Positions 35,798-44,318 of a stretch of DNA of 64,000 bases are shown piece after piece. The position numbers and the translations under genes were made by a program. The notes below the pieces were generated by a model, which was given only the letters and a program-made list of their open reading frames with translations, was not told the DNA's origin and did no database searches. Each line of letters begins with the position of its first letter. The stretch's first letter is position 1. Source of the stretch: JAJPKK01 sp963807015 (GTDB taxonomy: Bacteria; Pseudomonadota; Alphaproteobacteria; Rhizobiales; Xanthobacteraceae); assembly GCA_963807015.1 (NCBI GenBank), contig CAWEAS010000008.1, forward strand, positions 868,001-932,000, given 5' to 3'.

Positions 35798-36396
35798 GCG
35801 AGGGGCGAAGCGTGGGTGCTCTGCGGCGTGGCTTTAAAACTTGGTGTGAGAACGCTGCGCGCGGATATCGACGAGACCTTAACCTATCGCCGATCGCTCC
35901 TCTGGAGCCTAGGCTGCTCGCCCGACATCTCGGCATCACCATATGGACACCGGCAGACATTCCAGGTCTCCATTCGAAGGATATCCATCATCTCACTGTC
36001 ACAGCCCGTGAAAGTTGGTCCGCCGCCACGCTCAGGAACGGAACCGAAAGCTTAATCATCGTGAACAGCGGCCACGCTTTGACGCGGCAGAATAATTCCA
36101 TTGCCCATGAAATCGGCCATATCGCTCTGGAGCACGAGCCAGCAAAGATGCTTATGACGCCGGACGGCCTCATGATGATGAGCGAGTACAATCTCGTTCA
36201 TGAGGAGGAGGCTACCTGGTTCGCAGGCGCAATCCTGTTGCCACGTGATGCGTTGCTGAATGTCGTTGAGCGTGGCCTTACGGACCGCGAAGCTGCCGAG
36301 TACTACGGCGTGAGCAGCGCCATGTTCCAAATGAGAAAGAACTTGACCGGTGTGGGAATCCAACTGTCGCGGCGCCGTGGTGTCTGGGCGCCTTGA
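35779..36396 (+). CDS. ImmA/IrrE-family metallopeptidase
   Basis: 205 residues from GTG 35779, overlapping the XRE gene by 19 bases. Zinc motif HEIGHIALEH near residue 114, and the downstream EEATWFAGAILLPRDAL that supplies the third ligand and is a hallmark of the family, are intact. Likely cleaves the upstream repressor after DNA damage or mating signals and so controls gene expression in the surrounding element. Confidence 0.88.
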   Translation: MAEKAIGEGRSVGALRRGFKTWCENAARGYRRDLNLSPIAPLEPRLLARHLGITIWTPADIPGLHSKDIHHLTVTARESWSAATLRNGTESLIIVNSGHALTRQNNSIAHEIGHIALEHEPAKMLMTPDGLMMMSEYNLVHEEEATWFAGAILLPRDALLNVVERGLTDREAAEYYGVSSAMFQMRKNLTGVGIQLSRRRGVWAP

Positions 36397-36737
36397 GCCG
36401 TTGAATCAGGGCCCAAGGGCAAAGGGATTTTGTGTGCTAGAGAATAGTGGCGCAAATCCGCAACTTCTAACGCCAAAAATCCTCAGGCATTTACTTCGGT
36501 GAAGTTTGTCGTTAAACGTGTGCTCGAAATAAGCTTTCTGCGAGAGTTTGTCTGACAAATAGAATACCGGGAATGTGCTAAGCGGAAAAGGAGCTTTGAC
36601 GCGTGTCAAAGTTTCGGGCCGCTTCCGGCTCCCACTATCAGTGCCTGAATTTTATCTCGCTTGAAACGTTAAATTGACAAGCTTGGAGCAAAAGCGCATA
36701 TATCTCCCATCGCTCCTGTAGCGGTTATTCGGAAAAC
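36397..36737. other. Gene-free stretch resembling the integrase-side flank
   Basis: Holds GTGCTAG (36434), GTGCTAA (36575), a palindrome TTTGTC-T-GACAAA (36547-36559) and GGGAATGTGCTA, all of which also occur at 29456-29528 in the same order. Probably a second, degenerate attachment-like flank. No gene supported. Confidence 0.5.
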
Positions 36738-36765
36738 ACAAGGGACCGTTACACCGGTCCCTTGT
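36738..36765 (-). terminator. Rho-independent terminator of the 24-codon ORF
   Basis: Perfect 11-bp stem ACAAGGGACCG/CGGTCCCTTGT around a 6-base loop, followed on the minus strand by GTTTTCC. It lies directly after the stop of the small ORF at 36844-36770. Confidence 0.75.
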
Positions 36766-36769
36766 TGCT

Positions 36770-36844
36770 TTAGCGGCTGATGACGATTGAGAGATAGACC
36801 CTCAAGCTTCCAAGCCACAAAGCGAGCTTGCCACGAAGGTTCAT
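36770..36844 (-). CDS. 24-residue small ORF, possible small membrane or leader peptide
   Basis: ATG 36844 has AAGGAG at the right distance upstream, and the stop TAA comes a few bases before a strong terminator. The peptide starts MNLRGKLALWLG and ends YLSIVISR: a short amphipathic/hydrophobic stretch with basic ends, as in small membrane peptides. Short transcripts of this form (RBS, tiny ORF, terminator) can also be dual-function small RNAs. No downstream gene reads through it, so a leader-attenuator role is less likely. Confidence 0.5.
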   Translation of the reverse strand: MNLRGKLALWLGSLRVYLSIVISR

Positions 36845-36976
36845 GGTCGTCGCTCCTTTTTGTTATTCGGATGTGAGAGACCATGCCTTGCGGCGTTCCC
36901 GCTGTAACATGGCCGCGAGAGAGCGTCAGCGACAATCAACCATTGTCCGATGATGTGAATTGACCGCGATTATTTG

Positions 36977-37525
36977 CTAGAGGTCCAAGGTGAGCTGGCC
37001 AAACTCCGAGATTTGGATCAGGCCGTTGATCAACCACGTGTCGGGGTATTGCGAATGGGTCCCCATCGCGAATAGCAGCCCCTTCCCAGGCATCTCATCC
37101 CCCCACCGGTCCTGCATGCGTTTGAGTGCCTCGGCTTCCGAATACTGCCGGCGCCAATTGAAGAACGTCGCCTCGGTCTCCCAATCCTGGCAGGCTCCGG
37201 TCCGCTTTCCGTCCTTGGTCTCGTAGTCGTATTTGAACCGGTAGGGGCAGGGGGCGTAGGGCATTATTTGCCCCAGGAAAAGATCGGTCTGCTTGGCCGC
37301 CTGCTGGAATTTTTGGCGCTCGTCCTCCAGCTCGTCCGCCGGTTTCTTCTCGATGATGAACCTGCGAATGCCCGGGCGGATGCCGGCCGGCAACGGCTGG
37401 CACGCGCGCGCGTCGCTCACTTCCGCCTCGAAAGCATCGAGCCGCGCCTGGTCGCGAAGACCGAGACGGTTAATCAGGACCGTCGTGCCGGGATAGCAGT
37501 AGGGATCGGGAGCCGCCGCGTACAT
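36977..37525 (-). CDS. Chimeric protein: Fic N-terminus joined to an unrelated C-terminal domain
   Basis: 182 residues from ATG 37525, 11 bases after the antitoxin-like gene. The first 49 residues match the start of Fic/DOC proteins (DPYCYPGTTVLINRLGLRD, EPLP-like QPLPAG). The catalytic HxFxxGNGR loop is absent: the rest (FIIEKKPADELEDERQK, CQDWETEATFFNW, GTHSQYPDTWLI) is a different domain I cannot name. It cannot AMPylate by the Fic mechanism. Either a deletion fused two genes or it is a decayed locus. Confidence 0.65.
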   Translation of the reverse strand: MYAAAPDPYCYPGTTVLINRLGLRDQARLDAFEAEVSDARACQPLPAGIRPGIRRFIIEKKPADELEDERQKFQQAAKQTDLFLGQIMPYAPCPYRFKYDYETKDGKRTGACQDWETEATFFNWRRQYSEAEALKRMQDRWGDEMPGKGLLFAMGTHSQYPDTWLINGLIQISEFGQLTLDL

Positions 37526-37535
37526 CCCCGCGGCA

Positions 37536-37742
37536 TCACCCCTTACGGTGCACGGCGATGATGCGGCGAACGCGCTCTTCCGGGGATAGGCCGAGCCGGT
37601 CGAATTCCGCGGCGCGCTTTTTCGCTGGACGCGACAGCACAACGCCTTCGACGGCGCTGATCTTAGCGAACCGCTTGCGACCGATAATAACGCCAGCAGT
37701 AGCCGTGCGTTTACTGCTGGATGCTGAACCACGTTTCTTCAT
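37536..37742 (-). CDS. Fic-associated antitoxin-like small protein
   Basis: 68 basic residues: an N-terminal Lys/Ser tract, then FAKISAVEGVVL and FDRLGLSPEERVRRIIA. It directly precedes the Fic remnant, the place of the inhibitory partner in rhizobial Fic modules. A paralog with the same core is encoded at 29877-30119. With Fic lacking its active site it may be unneeded now. Confidence 0.7.
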   Translation of the reverse strand: MKKRGSASSSKRTATAGVIIGRKRFAKISAVEGVVLSRPAKKRAAEFDRLGLSPEERVRRIIAVHRKG

Positions 37743-38058
37743 GCCGGAATCATACCACAGCCTCGACTCTGCGGCCAGCGCTCAGAACAATTCCAGCTGA
37801 GTTGGTCGATCGACATCGTCTTCAGTGCCATACCCGCCTCTCTCGTGCGTAAGGTGATTCGGCATAGTGGCCGACGCCACGGCAAAACAAAAGCCGCCAC
37901 TGTGGATGAAATATTCACAAGCCTAGTGTCTACAGCGGCCAGTGTCGAAAGGCCCGTGCTGCTTAAGAGGCCCTATGGTCCGAAAAAGAAGGAGGCGAGT
38001 AATAAACTTCGGAAGCTCCGTCCCGCGTCCTCGGCCCCAGCAATCCAGCTTGACCGGT
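37743..38058. other. Stretch without a supported gene
   Basis: A plus-strand frame from GTG 37845 to 38066 could give a 73-residue basic protein (KVIRHSGRRHGKTK...), overlapping the end of the NTPase gene by 8 bases. It has no clear ribosome binding site, so I leave it unannotated. Confidence 0.35.
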
Positions 38059-40134
38059 TCAGGTAGCCCCGTCGGCCTTTAAAGCACGGTCGACGAATTC
38101 GATAGTCTGCTCTCCAAATCGACGGGCCATGCAGTCGGCGTAAGTGGCTCCGCTTCGGGCTCCGAGCAAATCGGGGTCTAGGTAGTACATCGACCCCGAC
38201 AGACTGAGAATGCCTTCCGAAATCATATAATTTAGGACCGCGCGCCCTGCACCTTTTGTCATCCGTTCGTGCTCAATCTTATGTCTATATCGCGCAAGGT
38301 TGCCCTTGCTGTGCGAACGGAACGCAATCACGAATTTCCGGAAGCGCCGCAAAGCTTCATCTAATCTCAGGTCCGGGATCGGCAGCGGCTCCGTAGCGAA
38401 GGTCGTCCAGGGATGAGCCCGGGCTCTCGGCCAGGCGGCAGCGAGAGAAACATTGCCACGAACGACTGGAACTGATGTCATCTGGCCGCCGTCATATTTT
38501 TCTGCTTCCAGGAAAATGCCGGTTTCACTTCGGCCCGGCGGGTTTTCCGCAATAACCTTATCTGTCGTGAGGACAAGTTTTTCGCATTGGATACTGACCG
38601 GTGCAACCAATATGACCTCCGGCCCTGGGCCAATTTCGACGCGCGCGTAAGGCGCCGAAATTTCAACATCCTCCACATAGGCGCCTAGTCGGAGCGTCCC
38701 CGTTTGATCCGTATCGAAAGGGAGGACGCGGGGACGTTCTGCGTCGCGACGCGCAACGGTGATTTCCACTTCGGCGCGCAGGGCATCTTCCCCTTCGGCG
38801 TCGTCCGGCGCTTCGACCAACAGGCTTGCGGCATCTCCCAAGGAAAGCCGCGCCCTCAGCGAGGCGTAAATGATGCCAATATGAGCGGGTGGCAGATATA
38901 CTGGCACATCCCCATGATCTGCCACATAGAACTCCGACAGGAAGGGGTTGGCGGCAGCCCCCCGGGCCAGTTCCCGTTGGATGGCGGCTTCAGCAGACGC
39001 AGAGTTCTTCAAGGCGCGAGTACTGATCACGGCGTCGAAGACGGCGGAAGACGTATCCCGTCCCCCTTTGAGAAAGGGGTGTTCTGGAACCCAGGTGTCG
39101 AGCGCAGTGGAGTAGGTCTGCGCATCCTTAGCCGACATCAAGGGAAGCGCCGGAGGAGCCAGGTCGTAGAGTCTTGCCACAAGCCGGTCGAGTTGTTCGT
39201 CCGTGGAATACAGTTGTCGTGTCAGGCTGGGGTTTTCAAACTGCAAAGTATCGAGCTTCCCGCGCTCTCGCTCCAAAATCGAAGAGACTACGGTCTGAAG
39301 AGTGACAGGTTGCTCACCTCTTTCTATATCGGCGACAAGGTTTGCGGGGTTCCCTACTCTTGCCACTCGTTCCGCAACGGCTTGGAGTACAGGCGCGTAC
39401 CCTGCGAAACGGTCGCCGTCACTCTCAGTCTGTTCCCGGAGACGTTCTAGTAACAACTCCACCGCACGCCGTTCGGCGACGGTGTGCGGGCTGTTCGGAC
39501 GCGCGGCACGCAATCGGGCTTCCGCAAAATCGATCGAAGCGGTTGGTCCATAATATCCGATCTCCAGTACCGCCGTCTCGACGCCACTATCGCTGAGAAG
39601 GAGCCAGGCATCCTGGACGGCGCCCGTCCGCCCGAACAGAATTGTCGGCACAGTGCGCCCTTTTGCAAGCTCCGCAACGTCGTCAAGAAATGCGCTGAAA
39701 GCCTCCTGTGTCACGCGCAGCCGTGCCTCGTCGAGACCGTCGATGAGAACGGCCGTGGTTCCAGCTTGCCAATTGGCGTAGAGGCCTGAGCGGACAAGCC
39801 CGCCACTAAGGGTATTGCCGCCTACCGGGTCCGCCTTCGCGAGGTCGATGTATACTGCACCAGTCTGGTGGGCGATCTGCCGCGCCAAGGTCGATTTGCC
39901 GACCGCACCAGGGGCAGACACGAGAAGTAGCGGGCTGCTCCTTGGATTGTCATCGGCACTCAACTCGGTGCTTAAGGCCAGCGGCGCTTCTTTAAAAGTA
40001 GAGAGTCCCTCGCTTTTAACGGACCAACCGCGAACCGGCGATCCGGAGTCCACCGGGCTTACGGCCAGCCGGGGCATCCAGAAATTCTCGATCGTAAGGT
40101 TCGACATTTGAGCTTCAGATTGCCCGTGCGACAT
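38059..40134 (-). CDS. Stand-alone STAND-like P-loop NTPase of unknown role
   Basis: About 691 residues. An N-terminal segment leads into an NTPase: Walker A SAPGAVGKSTLAR near residue 75, then Walker B TAVLIDGLDEAR near 130 with the acidic DGLDEA signature of STAND/NACHT proteins, and a sensor-like LFGRTG. The remainder is helical then beta-rich with no repeats or effector nuclease I can see. Proteins of this form in mobile islands are frequent antiphage sensors, which is inference here. The start is uncertain: ATG 40134, ATG 40107 or TTG 40194. Both neighbours run elsewhere, so it is monocistronic. Confidence 0.7.
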   Translation of the reverse strand: MSHGQSEAQMSNLTIENFWMPRLAVSPVDSGSPVRGWSVKSEGLSTFKEAPLALSTELSADDNPRSSPLLLVSAPGAVGKSTLARQIAHQTGAVYIDLAKADPVGGNTLSGGLVRSGLYANWQAGTTAVLIDGLDEARLRVTQEAFSAFLDDVAELAKGRTVPTILFGRTGAVQDAWLLLSDSGVETAVLEIGYYGPTASIDFAEARLRAARPNSPHTVAERRAVELLLERLREQTESDGDRFAGYAPVLQAVAERVARVGNPANLVADIERGEQPVTLQTVVSSILERERGKLDTLQFENPSLTRQLYSTDEQLDRLVARLYDLAPPALPLMSAKDAQTYSTALDTWVPEHPFLKGGRDTSSAVFDAVISTRALKNSASAEAAIQRELARGAAANPFLSEFYVADHGDVPVYLPPAHIGIIYASLRARLSLGDAASLLVEAPDDAEGEDALRAEVEITVARRDAERPRVLPFDTDQTGTLRLGAYVEDVEISAPYARVEIGPGPEVILVAPVSIQCEKLVLTTDKVIAENPPGRSETGIFLEAEKYDGGQMTSVPVVRGNVSLAAAWPRARAHPWTTFATEPLPIPDLRLDEALRRFRKFVIAFRSHSKGNLARYRHKIEHERMTKGAGRAVLNYMISEGILSLSGSMYYLDPDLLGARSGATYADCMARRFGEQTIEFVDRALKADGAT

Positions 40135-40194
40135 GGTGGTGTCCAGACCTATCCCAGAATGCCGGACGATTGCCCGCTCAATAAGTTTGCGCAA

Positions 40195-40785
40195 TGGTCC
40201 TTCATGCCATGTAGCTGGCGACGAAGGCCCTCTACGTGGCCTTGGATTCTCGTTTCATGGGCGCTTGTGACCTGAGGCCTATCGGTCAGCGCGAAATGCC
40301 GTGCGATCATGTGCCTTTTAGTCCTTGGGGGTTCCAATGATCCGAAAGATTGGTTTGGCCTTGCTGCTGTTCGCGCATCCGGCGACCGCCGAACCGATCA
40401 CCCCGCCGAGCATCAGCTGCAAGCCTTGTTCGGTGCGCTCCACGTCGACCGGATAGCGCTTGCCGTCCGGCCCAGATACGTGTCGTCCATCGCCTGTTCG
40501 CCTGTTGACGTCGGGTTCATGCCCGCCATGAACCTCTGCCCGTCGGCGAGACCGGGGGTAGCAAGCGCAAGTGGGTCTTGGTGCGGCCGCAGCGCAGCGA
40601 GGCTCGGCCCGCTTGCGCGCGCGAGGGGCAGCGCCCCTGAGGCTTGAGCCAACCTCAGCAATGCTCGGAAGAAAATTCGCGCGAAGGATCGTCACCCGCA
40701 GGGCCGAGACGCAAGGGCGGCTCGGGGCAGAGCCTAGAGCCCGGTCCGCGCAGCGGACGCGCCAACCATGCGGAGTTCGAAAAGT
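40195..40785. other. Stretch without a firmly supported gene
   Basis: A plus-strand frame at 40337-40456 could make a 39-residue peptide beginning with a signal-peptide-like MIRKIGLALLLFAHPATA behind GGGGG; it stops abruptly and may be the remnant of an exported protein. The rest (40460-40780) is GC-rich with low-complexity frames on both strands and no start signals. Confidence 0.35.
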
Positions 40786-41841
40786 TTATTTGCTCGGCAG
40801 GTCGCGCAATTTAGTGTCTCCGGCGAAGACGTACCAGATAGGAGTCCCATTGAAATTTTCCTGGCTGGCGACGTCGCGAGGATTCTGCGGCTTCGATGCG
40901 GTGGCCGCGCTCTCGGTAAATTCGATGGTGAGCCTCAGGCCGTGCTTGCCGGCATCATAAACATCAACCACGCAGACCGTTTGATTCTCTGCCCCGAACC
41001 CCTTGATCACCTTGCGATAATGCCCATTGGCGAGCTGAATGGGTGTTTCCGGAAGTGTCAACTGTTCCCGCTGTCCTGAGGGTGATCCGCCAGCATCCCA
41101 CCATCGACCGCTCCAAACCGATTTATCGTTTCTTGCCGAGTTTAAACAGGCCCTTTCAAGCATCGCCTGTGTAAGCCGTTTTGGTGGAGCGAAGCCGACT
41201 ACCTCGGTCTTCCAGGCCGCGGCGCGTGCCACCGTGTCGACCTCCACAAATTCGCTCGGATCAGCCCCCAGCGCCGCAACCAGAAGCGACTTCGGAACCC
41301 AGTTATCCCAGTCGGCCGCAAGTATTTGTCGAACGGCCTTCACACCGGCGAGGTAAGCCTTTGACGTGAGGACACGATCGTCGCTGTTTACGGGAGGGTT
41401 GATGAACGGCGTATGGAAGCCAAGCGTTCCTTTGTAATGAAGCTTGCGAACGGGACCCGTAAGCCCATCACCCTCGTTGAAGTTGCCAAACATGAAAGCA
41501 AATGCGCAGGCGGAATAGCATTTCCCATCCTGGTCTACGATGGTCGTGATGTTGCCGGTGTCCATTAGCCATTGAATGATGTTAATCGCCTCGGCGAAGC
41601 TCCCGCCTTCGGGGCTGTTGAGACAGAGTTTGGTGCCGATCAGCGGCGCGACCTTGGCAAGAGCGTCGCGGTGAACCGTCTCGAGGCGGGCGACATCGCC
41701 CTCGGCAATATCCCCATTCAAAAGAATGTCGCAGCCTGCTTCTTTGGAGATGGTGATCTCGGCGGAACCAGCGGCTCCATTCGCGAAGAAGAAACAATAA
41801 GCAAGCACAAGCGCTGACACCCTCAGGAATGATAGCTTCAT
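40786..41841 (-). CDS. Exported COG3904-like protein with ClpP/crotonase-type motif
   Basis: 351 residues with a signal peptide (MKLSFLRVSALVLAYCFFF, cleavage near AAGSA). The mature start reads as a ClpP/crotonase-like fold of predicted periplasmic proteins: LCLNSPEGGSFAEAI, ITTIVDQDGKCYSACAFAFMFG (nucleophile-like Ser in YSAC) and LGFHTPFI with a His. This pattern is that of COG3904 proteins whose activity is unproved. A C-terminal beta region follows. A DUF1353 gene lies 45 bases upstream on the same strand, and the two are probably one operon. Confidence 0.75.
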   Translation of the reverse strand: MKLSFLRVSALVLAYCFFFANGAAGSAEITISKEAGCDILLNGDIAEGDVARLETVHRDALAKVAPLIGTKLCLNSPEGGSFAEAINIIQWLMDTGNITTIVDQDGKCYSACAFAFMFGNFNEGDGLTGPVRKLHYKGTLGFHTPFINPPVNSDDRVLTSKAYLAGVKAVRQILAADWDNWVPKSLLVAALGADPSEFVEVDTVARAAAWKTEVVGFAPPKRLTQAMLERACLNSARNDKSVWSGRWWDAGGSPSGQREQLTLPETPIQLANGHYRKVIKGFGAENQTVCVVDVYDAGKHGLRLTIEFTESAATASKPQNPRDVASQENFNGTPIWYVFAGDTKLRDLPSK

Positions 41842-41886
41842 ATCTTCTCTCCGGTATCGAGCAGCGAGCGTCAGAGACGCACGGCC

Positions 41887-42531
41887 TCACTGAGGCAGCG
41901 CATTGATGGCGACCCGTAGCTTTTGAATATCAGCCTCGTCGGCCTGCCCCTTTATCTGGTCGGCAAAGGCGAGCAAATCAGCGCGAGTTTGGGGCGGATA
42001 GCGAACCGGGGGTGGCGCGGCATTGCGCGCGCATTTCTCGAAGTCATAGTTCTCGTCGACGACCTCGCATGCCGGATCGATTTTAGGATCGTTCCATTGC
42101 GGACCAAAGGTATCGACCGCTTTGTACATGATCCAGGCCCGAGCTTCGGCAACGCCAGAAGCCAGCATGGCATCATAAAACATACGGTGAACATCTCGAA
42201 ATGGCCGAATCCGTGTTGCGCAGTAAAAATCGTGCACAACGGAGGCGTTCCGATAGAGGCCTTCAAACGGCCCGCCTATGATGCTCCAAAAGACCTGCGG
42301 AATCGAAGCTCCATCAACGACGGTGCCGCTGGGCACCGGCCAGCGACGGGTATCCGGTCCATCGAACTCGAAGGGCTTGATCAGTGTCATCAGTCGACCA
42401 TCCGGAGACCATTCGGCCACGACGGTGCCGCGAAACGTACCTAGGGGCGCCGCCAAGGACGATAGGCTGCTGGCGATCGTCGTTAGAGGTGCCGCCAACA
42501 CAAATGCCGCTAAGTCGCGTCGATTAAGCAA
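41887..42531 (-). CDS. Exported DUF1353 protein
   Basis: 214 residues. I prefer TTG 42531, eight bases after GGGAGGA, over ATG 42564; it then begins LLNRRDLAAFVLA, a twin-arginine-like signal. The DUF1353 hallmark is present: VPSGTVVDGASIPQVFWSIIG, then YRNASVVHDFYC. DUF1353 is often found near phage or peptidoglycan-related genes and is of unknown function. It heads the operon with the COG3904-like gene. Confidence 0.75.
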   Translation of the reverse strand: MLNRRDLAAFVLAAPLTTIASSLSSLAAPLGTFRGTVVAEWSPDGRLMTLIKPFEFDGPDTRRWPVPSGTVVDGASIPQVFWSIIGGPFEGLYRNASVVHDFYCATRIRPFRDVHRMFYDAMLASGVAEARAWIMYKAVDTFGPQWNDPKIDPACEVVDENYDFEKCARNAAPPPVRYPPQTRADLLAFADQIKGQADEADIQKLRVAINALPQ

Positions 42532-43061
42532 AGTATGATCCTCCCTGCAAAAACTCGCGAACAATGCTTCAGTCTAATCTGCACAAACATTTGGTTCAAG
42601 CGGGTGGATGGCGGTCACAATTGCGAGCACCGACGGAGTTCACGACGCATATCCGTGGTGGTGCTCCACTCGCGCAGAGATTCATTCACGATCCCCGTAT
42701 CGTTCACGAACATCATGAGGCGCGTCAAAGGGGAACTCATGCCGCTCCAGGCGACCTTGGACGTTTTTACCATGCGTATTGAGCTGGCCATTAGACTAGT
42801 CGCCTCAAGTTAGACGGCATCACACTAAAAGAGCTATTCGGTCCGCTGCAACTCGAAAGGAGGTGACTGATAAAACAGGCTTAGCTTCATTGGCTTATCA
42901 TCTCGTTTCTCGCATTTCGCGAGCGCAGCAGGGGGCAGGCTAAAGGCAGGGATAACGGTAAGGGGCGAACCGTCCCGTAACTCAACAATCATGACACACG
43001 GCTCGCCCCAATGACGGGGATGCGGCTTGGCCAAGCTAATGGGCCTCGCGCAGATTCCAGC
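42532..43061. other. Stretch between DUF1353 gene and resolvase
   Basis: A minus-strand frame starting at ATG 42992 could encode 52 residues (MIVELRDGSPLTVIPAFSL...), but it lacks a ribosome binding site. The promoter of the resolvase and perhaps its res site must lie here; no clear dimeric sites were recognised. Confidence 0.35.
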
Positions 43062-43610
43062 ATGACGATGTTCGGCTACGCGCGTGTCTCAACCGACGGC
43101 CAGACGCTCGACGTGCAGCGCGAAGAACTCATCCAGGCGGGTTGCGAGCGGATCTTCGCCGACAAGGAAAGCGGCCTCAAGGATGACCGCCGCGAGCTGA
43201 AAAGACTGCTGAGAACTCTTCGCCGGGGCGACACCGTCATCGTTGCCGCGCTCGACCGGCTCACCCGCGACGGCCCGTTCAAGATGCTCAGCGTGCTTCA
43301 AGACATCACCTCGCGCGGCGCGACCTACAAATCGCTGGCCGAACCCTGGGCGGACACCACCACCGAACTGGGCGAAGTTCTCGCCGCCTTGGTCGGCTAT
43401 ATCGCCCGCAAGACCCGCGAGGACATCCTGCGAAGAACCAGCGCCGGCCGCGAACGAGCCCGGCGCGCCGGGGTAAAGTTCGGCCCCAAGTTCAAGCTCT
43501 CTCCCGGGCAGCAGGAGGAGGTGAAAAAACGCCGTTCCGCCGGAGAGTCTCTGCGCGCGCTCGCCCGGGTCTACGGCGTCAGCCCGAACACCATCGGCCG
43601 CGTCGGCTAA
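43062..43610 (+). CDS. Serine recombinase (Tn3-type resolvase), left copy
   Basis: 182 residues from ATG 43062. Resolvase fold with the nucleophile in YARVSTDGQ, the QREEL and GDTVIVAALDRLTR motifs, then the long E-helix and a C-terminal HTH (SLRALARVYGVSPNTIGR). It is clearly paralogous to the minus-strand resolvase at 57921-58478: both share KESGLKDDRRELKRLL-type and GPFKMLSVLQDITSRGA blocks. The two face each other across the fibre operon. Confidence 0.92.
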   Translation: MTMFGYARVSTDGQTLDVQREELIQAGCERIFADKESGLKDDRRELKRLLRTLRRGDTVIVAALDRLTRDGPFKMLSVLQDITSRGATYKSLAEPWADTTTELGEVLAALVGYIARKTREDILRRTSAGRERARRAGVKFGPKFKLSPGQQEEVKKRRSAGESLRALARVYGVSPNTIGRVG

Positions 43611-43802
43611 ACCGCCACAGCGCCTGCATTTGTATGCCTAAGCCATGCTCAGGTTGAATTGCAGTATACGACCGCGCTCCGCATCCTGCTGGCATGGGCG
43701 TTCCGCAATTCTTGAGTTACGCGACGGTTGTCAAGGACAGCCCTGTCTTACGCCTCCTGATCCACCAAAAAAGTGCGGGCCTCAAGCGCCGCTTCGCGGC
43801 AC

Positions 43803-44318
43803 ATGGCTGAGCCGCGCCGCCACCCCCTCAGCAAGCCTGTTGATGCCGGCACCGCGCTGCGGCTGATCGGTGACCCCAGCCTGTCCATCCACATCATTGC
43901 CGCGCGGCTCGGCATCAGCATCAAGACGCTCTACAAGCGCTTCCCGGTCACCGCCATCCGCCGCGGCCGCCGCTCGAACAGCAAGCCGTTCGACCGCGAC
44001 CTGGCGCTGCGCCTGCTGGCGGACCCGCGCGTGACGGTGAAGTCGGTCGCCGCGCGGTTCGGCGTGGACGACGCCACCCTGCGTAAGCACCTGCCGGTTG
44101 CCGCCATCCGCCAGGGACGGCACCCCAACGCCAAGCCGTTCGATCACACCGAGGCGCGAAGGCTGCTGGTGGAAACCACCCTGCCGGTCACCTTGGTTGC
44201 CGCGCGGCTGGGCATCAGCGTCGCCACGCTCTATGCGCACCTGCCGGTCGCGGACATCCGCCGGGGTTCAAAAACAACAAAAGCCAGCGCTGCCGAGGCG
44301 CAGCCCCTGCCGGGATGA
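43803..44318 (+). CDS. Protein of three tandem helix-turn-helix repeats
   Basis: 171 residues from ATG 43803. Three units of about 45 residues follow each other, each with an ALRLL-type helix, VAARLGIS or VAARFGVD turn, TLYK/TLRK recognition helix and HLPVAAIRRGR-like tail. Such resolvase/HTH_7-type repeats bind DNA, so this is most likely the regulator (or DNA-organising protein) of the operon. Its stop overlaps the giant gene's start by ATGA (44315-44318), so their translation is coupled. Confidence 0.75.
   Translation: MAEPRRHPLSKPVDAGTALRLIGDPSLSIHIIAARLGISIKTLYKRFPVTAIRRGRRSNSKPFDRDLALRLLADPRVTVKSVAARFGVDDATLRKHLPVAAIRQGRHPNAKPFDHTEARRLLVETTLPVTLVAARLGISVATLYAHLPVADIRRGSKTTKASAAEAQPLPG

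Noticed and set aside
40413..40661. Minus-strand frame of 82 codons
   Set aside because: Low-complexity Ala/Leu/Pro sequence, no ribosome binding site, no recognisable domain.
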